Shown here: positions 36,867 to 45,310 of the stretch, one piece after another
How positions within the stretch are numbered: the stretch's first letter is position 1
How the letters are laid out: each line of letters begins with the position of its first letter
NCBI GenBank assembly: GCA_018819515.1
Contig: JAHJPX010000017.1
Span: forward strand, 195,921-259,920
Direction of reading: 5' to 3'
Source: Gammaproteobacteria bacterium
Lineage (GTDB): Bacteria; Pseudomonadota; Gammaproteobacteria; Burkholderiales; Rhodocyclaceae
DNA: 64,000 bases
Translations under genes and position numbers: made by a program
The notes under the pieces: generated by a model
Told to the model about the DNA's origin: nothing
The model's input: only the letters and a program-made list of their open reading frames with translations
The model's database searches: none

Positions 36867-36876
36867 GTCAGACCTG

Positions 36877-38622
36877 CTACAGCCCGAGCGGCATGGTGTC
36901 GGCGTCGCCCGGGTAGGTGGCAAAACAATAGCGATTGCGTCCGCCGAGTTTCGCGCGGTACATCGCCTGGTCGGCAGCGGCGACGATTTCGGTTGTGGAG
37001 AGCCCGTCGCGCGGATAGATGGCGATGCCGATGCTCGCGCCGATCGCCAACTGTTCGTCCCGATATGTGACGGGCACAGCCAGCGACTCGATGATCTTGT
37101 TCGCGACCATCGATGCCGTGGTGGCGCTTTCGACGTCCTCGATGAGCACGATGAACTCGTCGCCGCCCATCCGTGCCACGGTATCCGCAGCGCGCACTGT
37201 CGCGCGCAAGCGGTCGGCCACGGCGAGCAGCATGGTGTCACCGACGGCATGGCCCAGGCTGTCGTTGATTTCCTTGAAATGATCGAGGTCGATAAACAGA
37301 ATGGCCAGTTGCAGCTCGGTGCGGCTGGCGCGAACCAGCGCGTGCTCGACACGGTCGAGAAAGACACGCCGGTTTGGCAGGCCGGTCAAGGCGTCATGGC
37401 TGGCCAAGTGGTCGAGTTCGCGCTGCTTGTTCTGCAGGGTTTCCATCTGGCTTTCGATCTGTTGCTGCATGTCGTCGAAACTGCGCGCCAGCACGCCGAT
37501 TTCGTCCCGGCGGGAGACGGGCAGCGGCTCGCGCGCACGGGTGGCGGCAAAGTGCTGTACGGCCAGGACCATCTGGTCGAGCGGACCGGTGACCGCGCGT
37601 GCGAGCAAGGTGGCCAGTACCGCTGACAGGATGCTGACCCCGACCACGATACGCAGCATGGCGTCGCCAAGATCGTCGCTTTCCCGGAGTACCGTCGCTT
37701 TCGACTGCGACAGGCCCAGGATGAAATTGGCCTCCCGTTGCGGCGCGCTCAATGTTTCGCGAATGAAGGTGGCGACCACGCCGCGCGTCGGTTCCGGACC
37801 CTCGGTGGAGACGACGACGTCGCGCGCCTGCCCGTCGACGAGCGCCGCCGCGGCAGGAAACTGTTCCTGCACCAGCGCGCGCTTGCCCTTGTCGAAAGCG
37901 AAGGCTTGCGCCAAGTCGGGATGCAGCAAAAAGTCGCCCCGATCGGTTGCCAGATACAAGCGAACGTCGTCGGGCAGGTCGATGGCCAGTTGGTGAAAAA
38001 TGCCGGCCAGGTCGATATTGACAACGACGGCGCCGACCGGCTTGCCGCGGTCGTCGTGGATGGGGGCTGCCATGTGGAGCGAAGGCTGCCCCTCGCCTGC
38101 GTGCGCGCCGCGCTCGCGGTTGATGAAGGCGCGGGAGAGGTACAGGTCTCCAGCCGGCAGGCGAAGTGTGTCATAGACGTAGGGCAGGTGCCCCTTTTCC
38201 TGGAGTTCGTCGTCGCGGATTCTGATCGGACCGTTGTCGTCGCGATCGATGCGGACGCGTTCGCGGCCATGGTCGGCGGCGGCAATCAGGCGGATCTGGA
38301 ACATTTCCGGTCGGGTGCGCGCCATTTCGCGGAAAAGAACTGCCAGCCCGTCTTCGGCGGCGGAACGGTGCTGTTCCGTGGTGCTCAGCGCGGTCAGTGC
38401 GAGTGGATGCCCAGCCAGCAGCTTCACATTGCGGGCACTGTCGTCGAATGCGACCGTGACCTGTCGCATCAGGACCCGCGTGGCGGTCAGCAAGCGTGCT
38501 TCGGCGGCGCGGACCAGCAATACGCGGCTGGCACGGTATGCGTAGTAGCCTGCGAAGCCGGATGCCAGGATGCCGATTGCGGCAAAAATCAGCGCGAAGC
38601 GCTGTGCGATGCCCAGCCTCAC
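36877..38622 (-). CDS. Cache-HAMP-GGDEF sensor diguanylate cyclase
   Basis: A 581-residue membrane sensor. TM1 (FALIFAAIGILASGFAGYYAY, about residues 9-29) is followed by a large periplasmic dCache-like domain (about 30-315). TM2 (LRIVVGVSILSAVLATLLA), a HAMP segment, and a GGDEF domain with MGGDEFIVLIED follow. It should make c-di-GMP in response to a periplasmic signal. The start overlaps the stop of a PotD-like binding-protein gene by 4 bp. This pair resembles Vibrio cholerae MbaA/NspS, which senses polyamines, but no EAL domain is present. Confidence 0.93.
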   Translation of the reverse strand: MRLGIAQRFALIFAAIGILASGFAGYYAYRASRVLLVRAAEARLLTATRVLMRQVTVAFDDSARNVKLLAGHPLALTALSTTEQHRSAAEDGLAVLFREMARTRPEMFQIRLIAAADHGRERVRIDRDDNGPIRIRDDELQEKGHLPYVYDTLRLPAGDLYLSRAFINRERGAHAGEGQPSLHMAAPIHDDRGKPVGAVVVNIDLAGIFHQLAIDLPDDVRLYLATDRGDFLLHPDLAQAFAFDKGKRALVQEQFPAAAALVDGQARDVVVSTEGPEPTRGVVATFIRETLSAPQREANFILGLSQSKATVLRESDDLGDAMLRIVVGVSILSAVLATLLARAVTGPLDQMVLAVQHFAATRAREPLPVSRRDEIGVLARSFDDMQQQIESQMETLQNKQRELDHLASHDALTGLPNRRVFLDRVEHALVRASRTELQLAILFIDLDHFKEINDSLGHAVGDTMLLAVADRLRATVRAADTVARMGGDEFIVLIEDVESATTASMVANKIIESLAVPVTYRDEQLAIGASIGIAIYPRDGLSTTEIVAAADQAMYRAKLGGRNRYCFATYPGDADTMPLGL

Positions 38623-39683
38623 GGCGCCAGAACCCGTTTCGCACTGTCGCCGGAAACGATACGTGCCCAGAGCTTGTCGCGGCGTTCCGCATCCTCGGTC
38701 GGCTCCAGCCAGATCAGCCGGCGATCGGCACCGTCGGTGGGTGGTTCGTCGATCGTGTTGGCCAGCCCCTGCCGGCTGACCAGCAGTCTGCTGACGTGGC
38801 TCTCAAGCGTGTAGTCGATCCAGGCGTAGGCGAGCGCGGAATCCGCGGTGGCCCGGGAGACCGCCCAACAGTCCAGCCAGGCCAGGGCGCCTTCCTTCGG
38901 AATTGTGTAGCCGATATCGGCGCCGGCGGCCTTGAGCGCCTGCACTTGCTGCCTGCCGTAATTGGCGAACATGAGTGCGACGCGGTGGCGAATGAACAGC
39001 TCGGTCGCCTCGTCCGGCCTGGTATAGAAACCGAGCACGTTGCGGCGCAGGGCGATCAGTTCGTCCACCGCTTCCGGCCAGTCGGCGGCCTCGATGCGGA
39101 ACGGAGACTGGCTGCCCAGCCGCAGCGCCGCCAGCGAGAAATTGTGGCCGCCGGTGTCATAGGCAAGCACGCGGCCGCGTAGCTGCGGGTCCCACAACGC
39201 TGCAATGGAGTCGGGCGGCGTCGGGAACTGGTTGCGATCGTAGATCAGGCCCATTTCGGCGTAGGTGTAGGGGATGCCGTAAGCTTTGCCGTCGCGGGTC
39301 AGGCCGGCGATGCGCGTCAGGTCGCGGAAGCGGGGCAGTTGTCGCCGGGTGTTGGGGATCGTCGTGACATCGATCGGCCGCACGAGCCCTTCGTCGATGT
39401 AGCGCTGAAGTTCGGCAGTGTTGACCGCGAAGACGTCGATATTGGCGCCGCGGTCGGCGCTGACCTTCTCCCAAAGCGCTTCGTCTGAATCCACCAGGGT
39501 CAGGTCGACCTTCACGAGATGGCGCGTTTCGAAACCCTTGACGACGTCCCGATCGGCGTAACCGGGCCATGCGAGCACGCGCAAAACCCTGACCGGTGCG
39601 TCGGCGGCTGCGTTACCCGCCACCGGCCAGGTCAGGAGCGTCCACAGGAACAGGAACGGCAGAACCAATCCCCCGATTGCCAT
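38619..39683 (-). CDS. PotD-like periplasmic substrate-binding protein, partner of the GGDEF sensor
   Basis: A 354-residue periplasmic binding protein of the spermidine/putrescine (PotD) class. The signal peptide is LVLPFLFLWTLLTWPVAGNAAA. VLAWPGYADRDVVKGFETRH, DVFAVNTAELQRYIDEGLV, YGIPYTYAEMGLIYDR and IGYTIPKEGALAWLDCWAV follow the polyamine-binding fold. No permease or ATPase genes are adjacent; the only partner is the translationally coupled sensor cyclase. It most likely presents a ligand to that sensor rather than to a transporter. Confidence 0.88.
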   Translation of the reverse strand: MAIGGLVLPFLFLWTLLTWPVAGNAAADAPVRVLRVLAWPGYADRDVVKGFETRHLVKVDLTLVDSDEALWEKVSADRGANIDVFAVNTAELQRYIDEGLVRPIDVTTIPNTRRQLPRFRDLTRIAGLTRDGKAYGIPYTYAEMGLIYDRNQFPTPPDSIAALWDPQLRGRVLAYDTGGHNFSLAALRLGSQSPFRIEAADWPEAVDELIALRRNVLGFYTRPDEATELFIRHRVALMFANYGRQQVQALKAAGADIGYTIPKEGALAWLDCWAVSRATADSALAYAWIDYTLESHVSRLLVSRQGLANTIDEPPTDGADRRLIWLEPTEDAERRDKLWARIVSGDSAKRVLAP

Positions 39684-39934
39684 GCCGGAATCATGCCCGA
39701 AATGCCGCCAAAATGGCGAACCGGACCGACGATCGGTCGGGCCGGCCGGATCAATGTCGGAACCAAACGACAGGTCGCTTCGGGTTGTCCGGGTTGACTA
39801 AGATGTTGCTGGTTCCCGACGACTAGTGTCAACCATGCGGGAAACCCCGTGTCTCCACTTGATTGCCCAGCCCGAACTCAATGTCCGGAAAGAGCAGCAG
39901 CAGGGCAGCAGCGCGGCCTTACCGGAGCGGGGGC
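39684..39934. other. Non-coding gap of 251 bp
   Basis: Lies upstream of the binding-protein gene and downstream of the PilZ gene, both on the minus strand. It contains short GC-rich dyads such as CCGACGATCGGTCGG near 39727 but no convincing gene, T-tracted terminator or copy of the dispersed element. Confidence 0.4.
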
Positions 39935-40843
39935 CTATTTGCCGAAATTTAGCAGTGCGGACTTCAGTTCTAGTAGATCGAGCGGGCCGAGCGGCACGAA
40001 GCGGCGGTCAAGGTAGCGGCTGACCATTTTTATCACGCAAGCTTCGGCCGTGCGGCGCATGACCGCGCACTTGATGCGGAAAGACGTCTGCTCGTCCAGC
40101 TCGATGTCGAGCGTGACGTCGTCGCCGCGGCTCATCGGCGGCATGGCATGGCCTTCACGCGCCCGCACGCGCAACGCGACATCCGAGATGTCCACGATGA
40201 TGCCAGGGCCGCGCAGGCGTTCCTGGATGGTCATGGTCACCGGCACATTGATGCGGGCTCGGCTGATGCCGCGCTGGTCTGTCGTCGTAAGCGTATCGAT
40301 CTGCGGCGTCAGCAGCACCATCGCCGATTGGGCATAGGGGCCATCTTTGAGGACGAACCTCTTGTCGACTTCCGTTTCCAGCGTCGAGATGCCGCGGTTG
40401 CCGGCATTGGAGATGAGGGCGATGACGTTGCCCTTGTAGAACTGCCTGCCGCGGCCGATCATTGCCCGGCGCGGGTAGTCAAGCGTGTTTTCCAGACTGG
40501 ACGTGTCCGGCACCAGCAACTGGAATTCGCTGACCCGCGCGGCCTCGACGCGCTGGCTCTGTGGTCCGACCAGAAAGGCCGTTGGTACGCCCTCGTCGTC
40601 GAATTCGATGGAATCCCAGGAATAGATGAACTCGCCATCGACACAATAGGCGACGATCAGCGTGTCGAGGATGACTTCCTGCTTGTATTCGGGGCTGTAG
40701 CGCATCTTCTTCCCGATGGGGAAGAACTCGACGATCTGCCTGAGTTCCTCGAGGGTGGGCTTCTTCATGATGGAGGTTATTGCCTCCGCCGCTCCTTCGG
40801 ACTCGCTGATCGGGCGGGCACCGCCGAACAATGCTTTCAACAC
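39935..40843 (-). CDS. PilZ-domain protein
   Basis: A 302-residue cytoplasmic protein with an N-terminal YcgR-like domain and a C-terminal PilZ-like barrel (about residues 190-290). The c-di-GMP motifs are weak: SRARINV stands where RxxxR is expected, and DISDVALR where (D/N)xSxxG is expected, so the glycine is replaced. An in-frame TTG at 40903 is possible. The GTG at 40843, with GAGG 8 nt upstream and protein start MLKALFGG, is preferred. It may be a degenerate or differently tuned c-di-GMP effector. Confidence 0.75.
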   Translation of the reverse strand: MLKALFGGARPISESEGAAEAITSIMKKPTLEELRQIVEFFPIGKKMRYSPEYKQEVILDTLIVAYCVDGEFIYSWDSIEFDDEGVPTAFLVGPQSQRVEAARVSEFQLLVPDTSSLENTLDYPRRAMIGRGRQFYKGNVIALISNAGNRGISTLETEVDKRFVLKDGPYAQSAMVLLTPQIDTLTTTDQRGISRARINVPVTMTIQERLRGPGIIVDISDVALRVRAREGHAMPPMSRGDDVTLDIELDEQTSFRIKCAVMRRTAEACVIKMVSRYLDRRFVPLGPLDLLELKSALLNFGK

Positions 40844-41040
40844 GGCTGGTACCTCGCTATTCTGTGGATATCGGGTTGCATGCTGCTGCGGATTTTTTGG
40901 CAAAGGCCGACAAAGGTCAATAGTTGTTCGGGCGCAACGGGCCGCGACCGGTGCCGAAGCGTTGCCCGTTTGCGTTGGATCAAGGTTGGCATGGTAGCGC
41001 CTGGTGCATAGTCGATATTAGCAATTCATCGGAGGCTAAT

Positions 41041-41520
41041 GTGAGCGACGACAAGGAAGCGCTTGCCGAGGAGGCTTACGGCAAGGCCCGCCAGTACGAA
41101 CTCAAATTCGGCAGTTGCCCGCAGTGCATCCTTGCCGCGATTCAGGAAACGGTCGGCGGCATCGACGACGCCACCATCAAGGCCGCGCACGGCCTTGCCG
41201 GCGGCGGCGGCCTGGTGGGCGCTGGCGCCTGTGGCGCCCTGACCGGCGGCTTGTTGGCGCTGTCCGCGCGCTATGGGCGCGACCGCGACAAGCTGGATAA
41301 GGGGCGCTACCTGAACAACTTCAAGAAGGGCAGGGAACTGGTCGAACGATTCAGGCAGGAGTTCGGCGGCGTGACTTGCGAAGAACTGCAGAAACGCTTT
41401 ACCGGCCAGACCTTCGACATGTGGAGCGCGGAAGGTTACTCGGCTTTCGACAAGGCGCGCGGCGAGCAATGCGCCGAGGCAACCGGCGTGGTTGCCCGCT
41501 GGGTCGTCAAGATGCTCTGA
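41041..41520 (+). CDS. C_GCAxxG_C_C family redox-type protein
   Basis: A 159-residue protein of the C_GCAxxG_C_C family. It has CPQC near residue 26, GAGACGALTGGLLALS as the GCAxxG segment, and later cysteines in GGVTCEELQ and GEQCAEATG. Such proteins are thought to bind a metal or Fe-S cofactor or to be redox active. A strong GGAGG 5 nt upstream supports the GTG start. It stands alone between two minus-strand signalling genes. Confidence 0.8.
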   Translation: MSDDKEALAEEAYGKARQYELKFGSCPQCILAAIQETVGGIDDATIKAAHGLAGGGGLVGAGACGALTGGLLALSARYGRDRDKLDKGRYLNNFKKGRELVERFRQEFGGVTCEELQKRFTGQTFDMWSAEGYSAFDKARGEQCAEATGVVARWVVKML

Positions 41521-41545
41521 TCGGCGTTGCCGCCGCGGCGTTTGC

Positions 41546-43111
41546 CTATCCGGCCGGTGTTTGCCAGGCACGCGAAGCGGCCATGCGCTTGGCGTGCTTG
41601 GCTTCGTACATTCTGGCATCGGCATCGGCGATCAGATCCTCCGGTGCCTGATGGCGTTGTGGATCATAGACGGCAATACCGAAACTCGCCGACAAGCGAT
41701 ACGGACGTGGCTCTTCGGCGACGATGCGGGCGAGACGCTGTTCGACGCGTTCGACGAGTTGTTTGCCCTGCGGTTCGTCGCAGTCGTGCAGGATGAGCAG
41801 GAACTCGTCGCCGCCCAGCCGCAGGGCGACGTCGCCGCCGCGAATCGAGTCGGACAACACCATTGCCACGGTATGGATCGTCCAGTCGCCCTCGTGGTGG
41901 CCGTACTGATCGTTGATGGCCTTGAGTCCATCGAGGTCGGCAAAACACACCGTGAGCGGGAGATCGTCGCGTTTGGCGCGATCCAGTTCCGTCGCCAGCA
42001 TCAGCAGACCGGTGCGCCGATTGACCAGGCCGGTCATTTCGTCGAACGTCGCGTAGTACTCGAGCGTCTGCTGGGCCTTCTTGATTTCGGTGATGTCGGT
42101 GGCGCCGATCACATAGGCCGGCTGACCCGAGTAGTTGATCCGGCAACAGGATGCCAGCGCTTCGACGATGTGGCGGCGGGCGTTGATGAGCAGGATTTCG
42201 TATTCGTTGAGCACCTCGCCGGCCCGGATCTTCTCCATGAAGGAGTTGTTTGCCTCGTACTTCGTGTCGAGAAAATCCGTGACCGGCCGGCCCAGAAATC
42301 CGGTTGCGGAACAGCCCATCAGGATTTCCGCCTTGCCGTTGCCGCGGATGATGTTCAGCGTCGTTCCGTCCATCAGGAACATGGCGGTCGGACTCGTTGA
42401 AAACAGCCTTTCCATGTCCGACTCGTGCTGTTGGTGTCGGCGCATTTCCAGGCGCAGGCGCCGCACTGCCGGCGCAAAGATGAACCGGGCTTCGAGGTAC
42501 AGCACCAGCAGCGTGAATGCGGCCAGACCGAATTCAAGCCTGCGCGCATTGTCGACCTTCTGTTTCGCTTCGCTGTCGTACTGGAAAACGATGGCGTCCA
42601 TGCCGTTGAGAAACGCGGCCTCGTGATCGCTCAACCGCCCTACGGCTTGCGTCAGACGTTCCGGATCGGCGGTGGCGTTCGATGCTTCCTGGCCGGCAGC
42701 GACCATCTCCTGAAATTCGTGCTCGATGGACTGGAACAGCGCAACGATCCGCGGGCTGTTGTCGCCGGGCAGTCCGAGTTCGTCGTCGCCGTGCTGCAAG
42801 CCGAGGTGGGCACGCTGCCAGAGATTCAGGGCGTCGCGCAACTGACCCTGGTAATCGTGGCGCGCCTCGGTGGTCCTTGCATCGAGCAGGTAGTAGCCCG
42901 TCTTGGTGATTCGCTGGCTCAGCATGCGCTGCCGCCCGGCGATATTTACGACGCGCGAATCATGTTCCTGAAGCGCCAGTGATCGCTGGATGACCCACTG
43001 CGAAACCACTATCAGGGTTGCCAGCAGCATTAGCGCGATGATGTAGCGCGTCCGCAGCCGGTTGGCACCGAAATCGACAATATCCTTGTCGGGCGAGTTG
43101 ACCTTCAACAC
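41546..43111 (-). CDS. PilJ-N / PAS / GGDEF diguanylate cyclase
   Basis: A 521-residue membrane protein. TM1 (YIIALMLLATLIVVSQWVIQ) is followed by a periplasmic PilJ-type N-terminal domain with INIAGRQRMLSQRI-like sequence (VVNIAGRQRMLSQRITKTGYY). TM2 (LEFGLAAFTLLVLYLEARFIF), a PAS domain (about 225-340), and a GGDEF domain with LGGDEFLLILHD follow. The NIAGRQRMLSQR motif is shared with NarX/PilJ-like sensors of small anionic ligands. It should synthesise c-di-GMP; the signal is not known. Confidence 0.92.
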   Translation of the reverse strand: MLKVNSPDKDIVDFGANRLRTRYIIALMLLATLIVVSQWVIQRSLALQEHDSRVVNIAGRQRMLSQRITKTGYYLLDARTTEARHDYQGQLRDALNLWQRAHLGLQHGDDELGLPGDNSPRIVALFQSIEHEFQEMVAAGQEASNATADPERLTQAVGRLSDHEAAFLNGMDAIVFQYDSEAKQKVDNARRLEFGLAAFTLLVLYLEARFIFAPAVRRLRLEMRRHQQHESDMERLFSTSPTAMFLMDGTTLNIIRGNGKAEILMGCSATGFLGRPVTDFLDTKYEANNSFMEKIRAGEVLNEYEILLINARRHIVEALASCCRINYSGQPAYVIGATDITEIKKAQQTLEYYATFDEMTGLVNRRTGLLMLATELDRAKRDDLPLTVCFADLDGLKAINDQYGHHEGDWTIHTVAMVLSDSIRGGDVALRLGGDEFLLILHDCDEPQGKQLVERVEQRLARIVAEEPRPYRLSASFGIAVYDPQRHQAPEDLIADADARMYEAKHAKRMAASRAWQTPAG

Positions 43112-43276
43112 CTGTGGAACATCCCTTTTCGCGGCCTTGGCGGCGAAGACCGCTTCGGCACGAGTTCATATTGCCAAGGTGTTATACGGCCTTTTTTGCG
43201 CTAGGACAATGTTTGTGCACTTGCCGCCTTGATCGCTGGTTGTTTGCGTCGAGCGGGAAATTGCGTACGCATCCGC

Positions 43277-43301
43277 GGCGTACGGCCACGACCGACTTTT
43301 C
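43277..43301 (-). repeat. Dispersed 25-bp element, copy 9 (diverged)
   Basis: Minus-strand GAAAAGTCGGTC then GTGGCCGTACGCC, about three differences from consensus. It lies in the gap 43112-43360, upstream of the PilJ-N/GGDEF gene; nothing else was recognised there. Confidence 0.7.
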
Positions 43302-43360
43302 CGCGAAAATTGCCCGTGCAGGCGGGTAACCGTTCAGCGACCGTCATGCTCCGGCCGTGC

Positions 43361-43735
43361 TCAGACACCCGAGGTGGACTCTTCGCCTCGGGATCCGGGG
43401 TTCGCGAGTGCGTTGCGCAGCAGTTCGTCGGTTTCGACCATGGTCGGCAACAGGGCCGAGAGCGCGACCACATAGGTGGCGAAGGCATGGCGTCCGGCGG
43501 CGGTCAGTGAATACACCGTTTGCGGCCGACCGGCGGCCGATGCTTCCTTGCGCGATTCCAGATAGCCGGCTGCCAGCAGTCTGGTCAGGTGTGCATCAAG
43601 GTTGCCATCGGTGGCGGCCAGCGCGCGTTTCAGCTCGGCGAAGGTGGCTTCACCGCGGCCGGCCAGATAGGCCGCGATCTGTGTGCGCACGGGTTGGTGC
43701 AGCAGCGGGTCGAGCACGGGGAGGGTGGTCATCAT
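43361..43735 (-). CDS. Winged-helix transcriptional regulator
   Basis: A 124-residue winged-helix DNA-binding protein of the ArsR/MarR-like YjdC group. It has LLHQPVRTQIAAYLAGRGEATFAELKRALAATDGNLDAHLTRLLAAGYLE and the wing PQTVYSLTAAGRHAF. Its ATGATGA start overlaps the stop of the preceding membrane-protein gene. Regulators of this type often sit with a membrane protein they control; the effector is unknown. Confidence 0.85.
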   Translation of the reverse strand: MMTTLPVLDPLLHQPVRTQIAAYLAGRGEATFAELKRALAATDGNLDAHLTRLLAAGYLESRKEASAAGRPQTVYSLTAAGRHAFATYVVALSALLPTMVETDELLRNALANPGSRGEESTSGV

Positions 43736-44736
43736 TGTTCTCCGTGGAAGAGAAAATCGCCGTGCATGCGCACTACCGGCGCTCCGTTGGTGACCTTCGG
43801 TTTGACGCGGTCGATACGCAGTGCGAGTACGCCATCCTTCACTGAATGCCAGGGGCCGCCGCCCTCTCCATCGATGAAGCGGTAGCGGCCGTCGGGCTGG
43901 CCGTCGGTGAGGGCGACCTCGGTGTCGCGCATCACAGTCATCGGTAGCGCGTCGGTCGGTGCGATGCCGAGAAGCGGGCTGTCCACGTCGAAGTACAGCG
44001 GTACCACACTGCCCGCCGGCAGCTTCAGCGTTGCTGTGGTCGGTGTCGGTGCGGCCACCGGAACGAGGCGGACGACTGCCAGCGCGGGGACGATCACGGT
44101 GGCGAGCCAGACGGCAACCGCCAGGACGCGTCGCCCGGCGCGGCGCTCGTCGACGTGCGCCGCCAGCCAGCCGGCGAAGGGCAGCCCGATGGCGAAGGCC
44201 GAAGCGGTGAGCCAGCGCGCCGTGCCGAGCGGCAGGCCGGCAGCGAGGCCGAGGATGCCAAGCAGGATCGTCGCCAGGCCAATCCACTCGATCAGCGGCC
44301 GCGAAAATAGCCCGAAGATGAACATGCCGAGGCCCAGCAGCACTGCCCACAGCGCGTAGACCATGATGCCGCCGCCATGGAAGAACATGGCGAAAGTGGT
44401 GAGCGCACCGAGCGCCAGCAGCATCCACCAGGCGCGCGTTACCTGCGCTTGCGCGAACGGTAGCGTTTCGTCGCGATCGAGACGCGCTTTGCGCGTCAGC
44501 CGATGATCCAGCCATGACATGGCGCCGAACCAGAGTGCGAGCCAGAGCAGCACGGCGATGGCGCGGTGGGTGTTGTTCGGGATGGTGTCGCCGTTGATTA
44601 CTAGATCGGTGAAGGCGCACAGCCCGCCGCCGACCAGGCCCCAGAGCAGCAGGCTGTGGCGTTCCAGTTCCACGCAGCGGTGGCCGGCGGCGAGCATGGC
44701 CTGGATGGATTGCAGTTGTTCGACATGGGTTCGCAT
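43732..44736 (-). CDS. Multi-helix membrane protein of unknown function
   Basis: A 334-residue protein with about seven hydrophobic helices in its first 230 residues, for example AWWMLLALGALTTFAMFFHGG, VYALWAVLLGLGMFIFGLF, IGLATILLGILGLAAGL and VLAVAVWLATVIVPALAVV. A soluble C-terminal domain of about 95 residues follows (VVPLYFDVDSPLLGIAPTDALP onward). It lies between the TonB-like gene (4 bp upstream) and the winged-helix regulator (overlapping). Confidence 0.75.
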   Translation of the reverse strand: MRTHVEQLQSIQAMLAAGHRCVELERHSLLLWGLVGGGLCAFTDLVINGDTIPNNTHRAIAVLLWLALWFGAMSWLDHRLTRKARLDRDETLPFAQAQVTRAWWMLLALGALTTFAMFFHGGGIMVYALWAVLLGLGMFIFGLFSRPLIEWIGLATILLGILGLAAGLPLGTARWLTASAFAIGLPFAGWLAAHVDERRAGRRVLAVAVWLATVIVPALAVVRLVPVAAPTPTTATLKLPAGSVVPLYFDVDSPLLGIAPTDALPMTVMRDTEVALTDGQPDGRYRFIDGEGGGPWHSVKDGVLALRIDRVKPKVTNGAPVVRMHGDFLFHGEQ

Positions 44737-44740
44737 CGGT

Positions 44741-45301
44741 TCAGCCTTTCCTTGCTTCGCATAGCGTCGGTATCGTCATGCCTTGCATGTAGTGCGGCAC
44801 CAAAAGCGGCGTGACGCAGCGCGAGTGTCTGGTCATGGTCACGTTTTCGCCGTTGGCGCCGCGCGTCTCGATGACGACGTCCGGCGCTGTGGCGCGGGCG
44901 ATGGCCGATTCGACGGTGAGGGGTGGCTTCGGTGCGTCGAGCGAGCGGCGACGGTTGGGTGCGCGTCCGTGAGTGCGCGCCATGGCGAACGCCGCTTCCA
45001 GATCGACCGTTGGTGCTTCTGATGCGGCGCTTTTGGCGCGGTCGATATCCGCGCGATCGGCGACTGGAGCCGTAGGCCTCTCAACTCGGCGTGTCGCCAC
45101 GGCTGACTCTTGCGCGGGCAGGGGGCGGGCAGGCGGTTCGTCCGCAACTGTGGGCTGCCGGCTGGACAGGGTCGCCAACAAGGGTGGGGCTGAAGAGGAG
45201 ATCGGTTCGATGGTGTACGGCTTCAGCAGAAGGAGAATGGTGGCATGCAGCAACAGCGACAGCAGCAGCGCAAAGATCGCGACTAGCCGGGGCGAGGACA
45301 T
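44741..45301 (-). CDS. TonB-like single-span membrane protein
   Basis: A 186-residue protein with an N-terminal membrane anchor (VAIFALLLSLLLHATILLLL) like that of TonB or proline-rich inner-membrane proteins. A proline/alanine-rich periplasmic linker and a C-terminal region with two cysteines (RHSRCVTPLL, IPTLCEARKG) follow. No classic TonB C-terminal fold motif is seen. Part of the linker (ESAVATRR) is encoded by a dispersed-element copy. It heads the operon with the membrane protein and winged-helix regulator and starts 9 bp after the serine hydrolase stop. Confidence 0.6.
   Translation of the reverse strand: MSSPRLVAIFALLLSLLLHATILLLLKPYTIEPISSSAPPLLATLSSRQPTVADEPPARPLPAQESAVATRRVERPTAPVADRADIDRAKSAASEAPTVDLEAAFAMARTHGRAPNRRRSLDAPKPPLTVESAIARATAPDVVIETRGANGENVTMTRHSRCVTPLLVPHYMQGMTIPTLCEARKG
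45088..45111 (-). repeat. Dispersed 25-bp element, copy 10 (inside a coding region)
   Basis: Minus-strand AAGAGTCAGCC then GTGGCGACACGCC, one change in the first half. It lies in frame in the linker of the TonB-like gene and is in the opposite orientation to the parC copy relative to the transcript. Confidence 0.8.
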
Positions 45302-45310
45302 GGATGGCAA

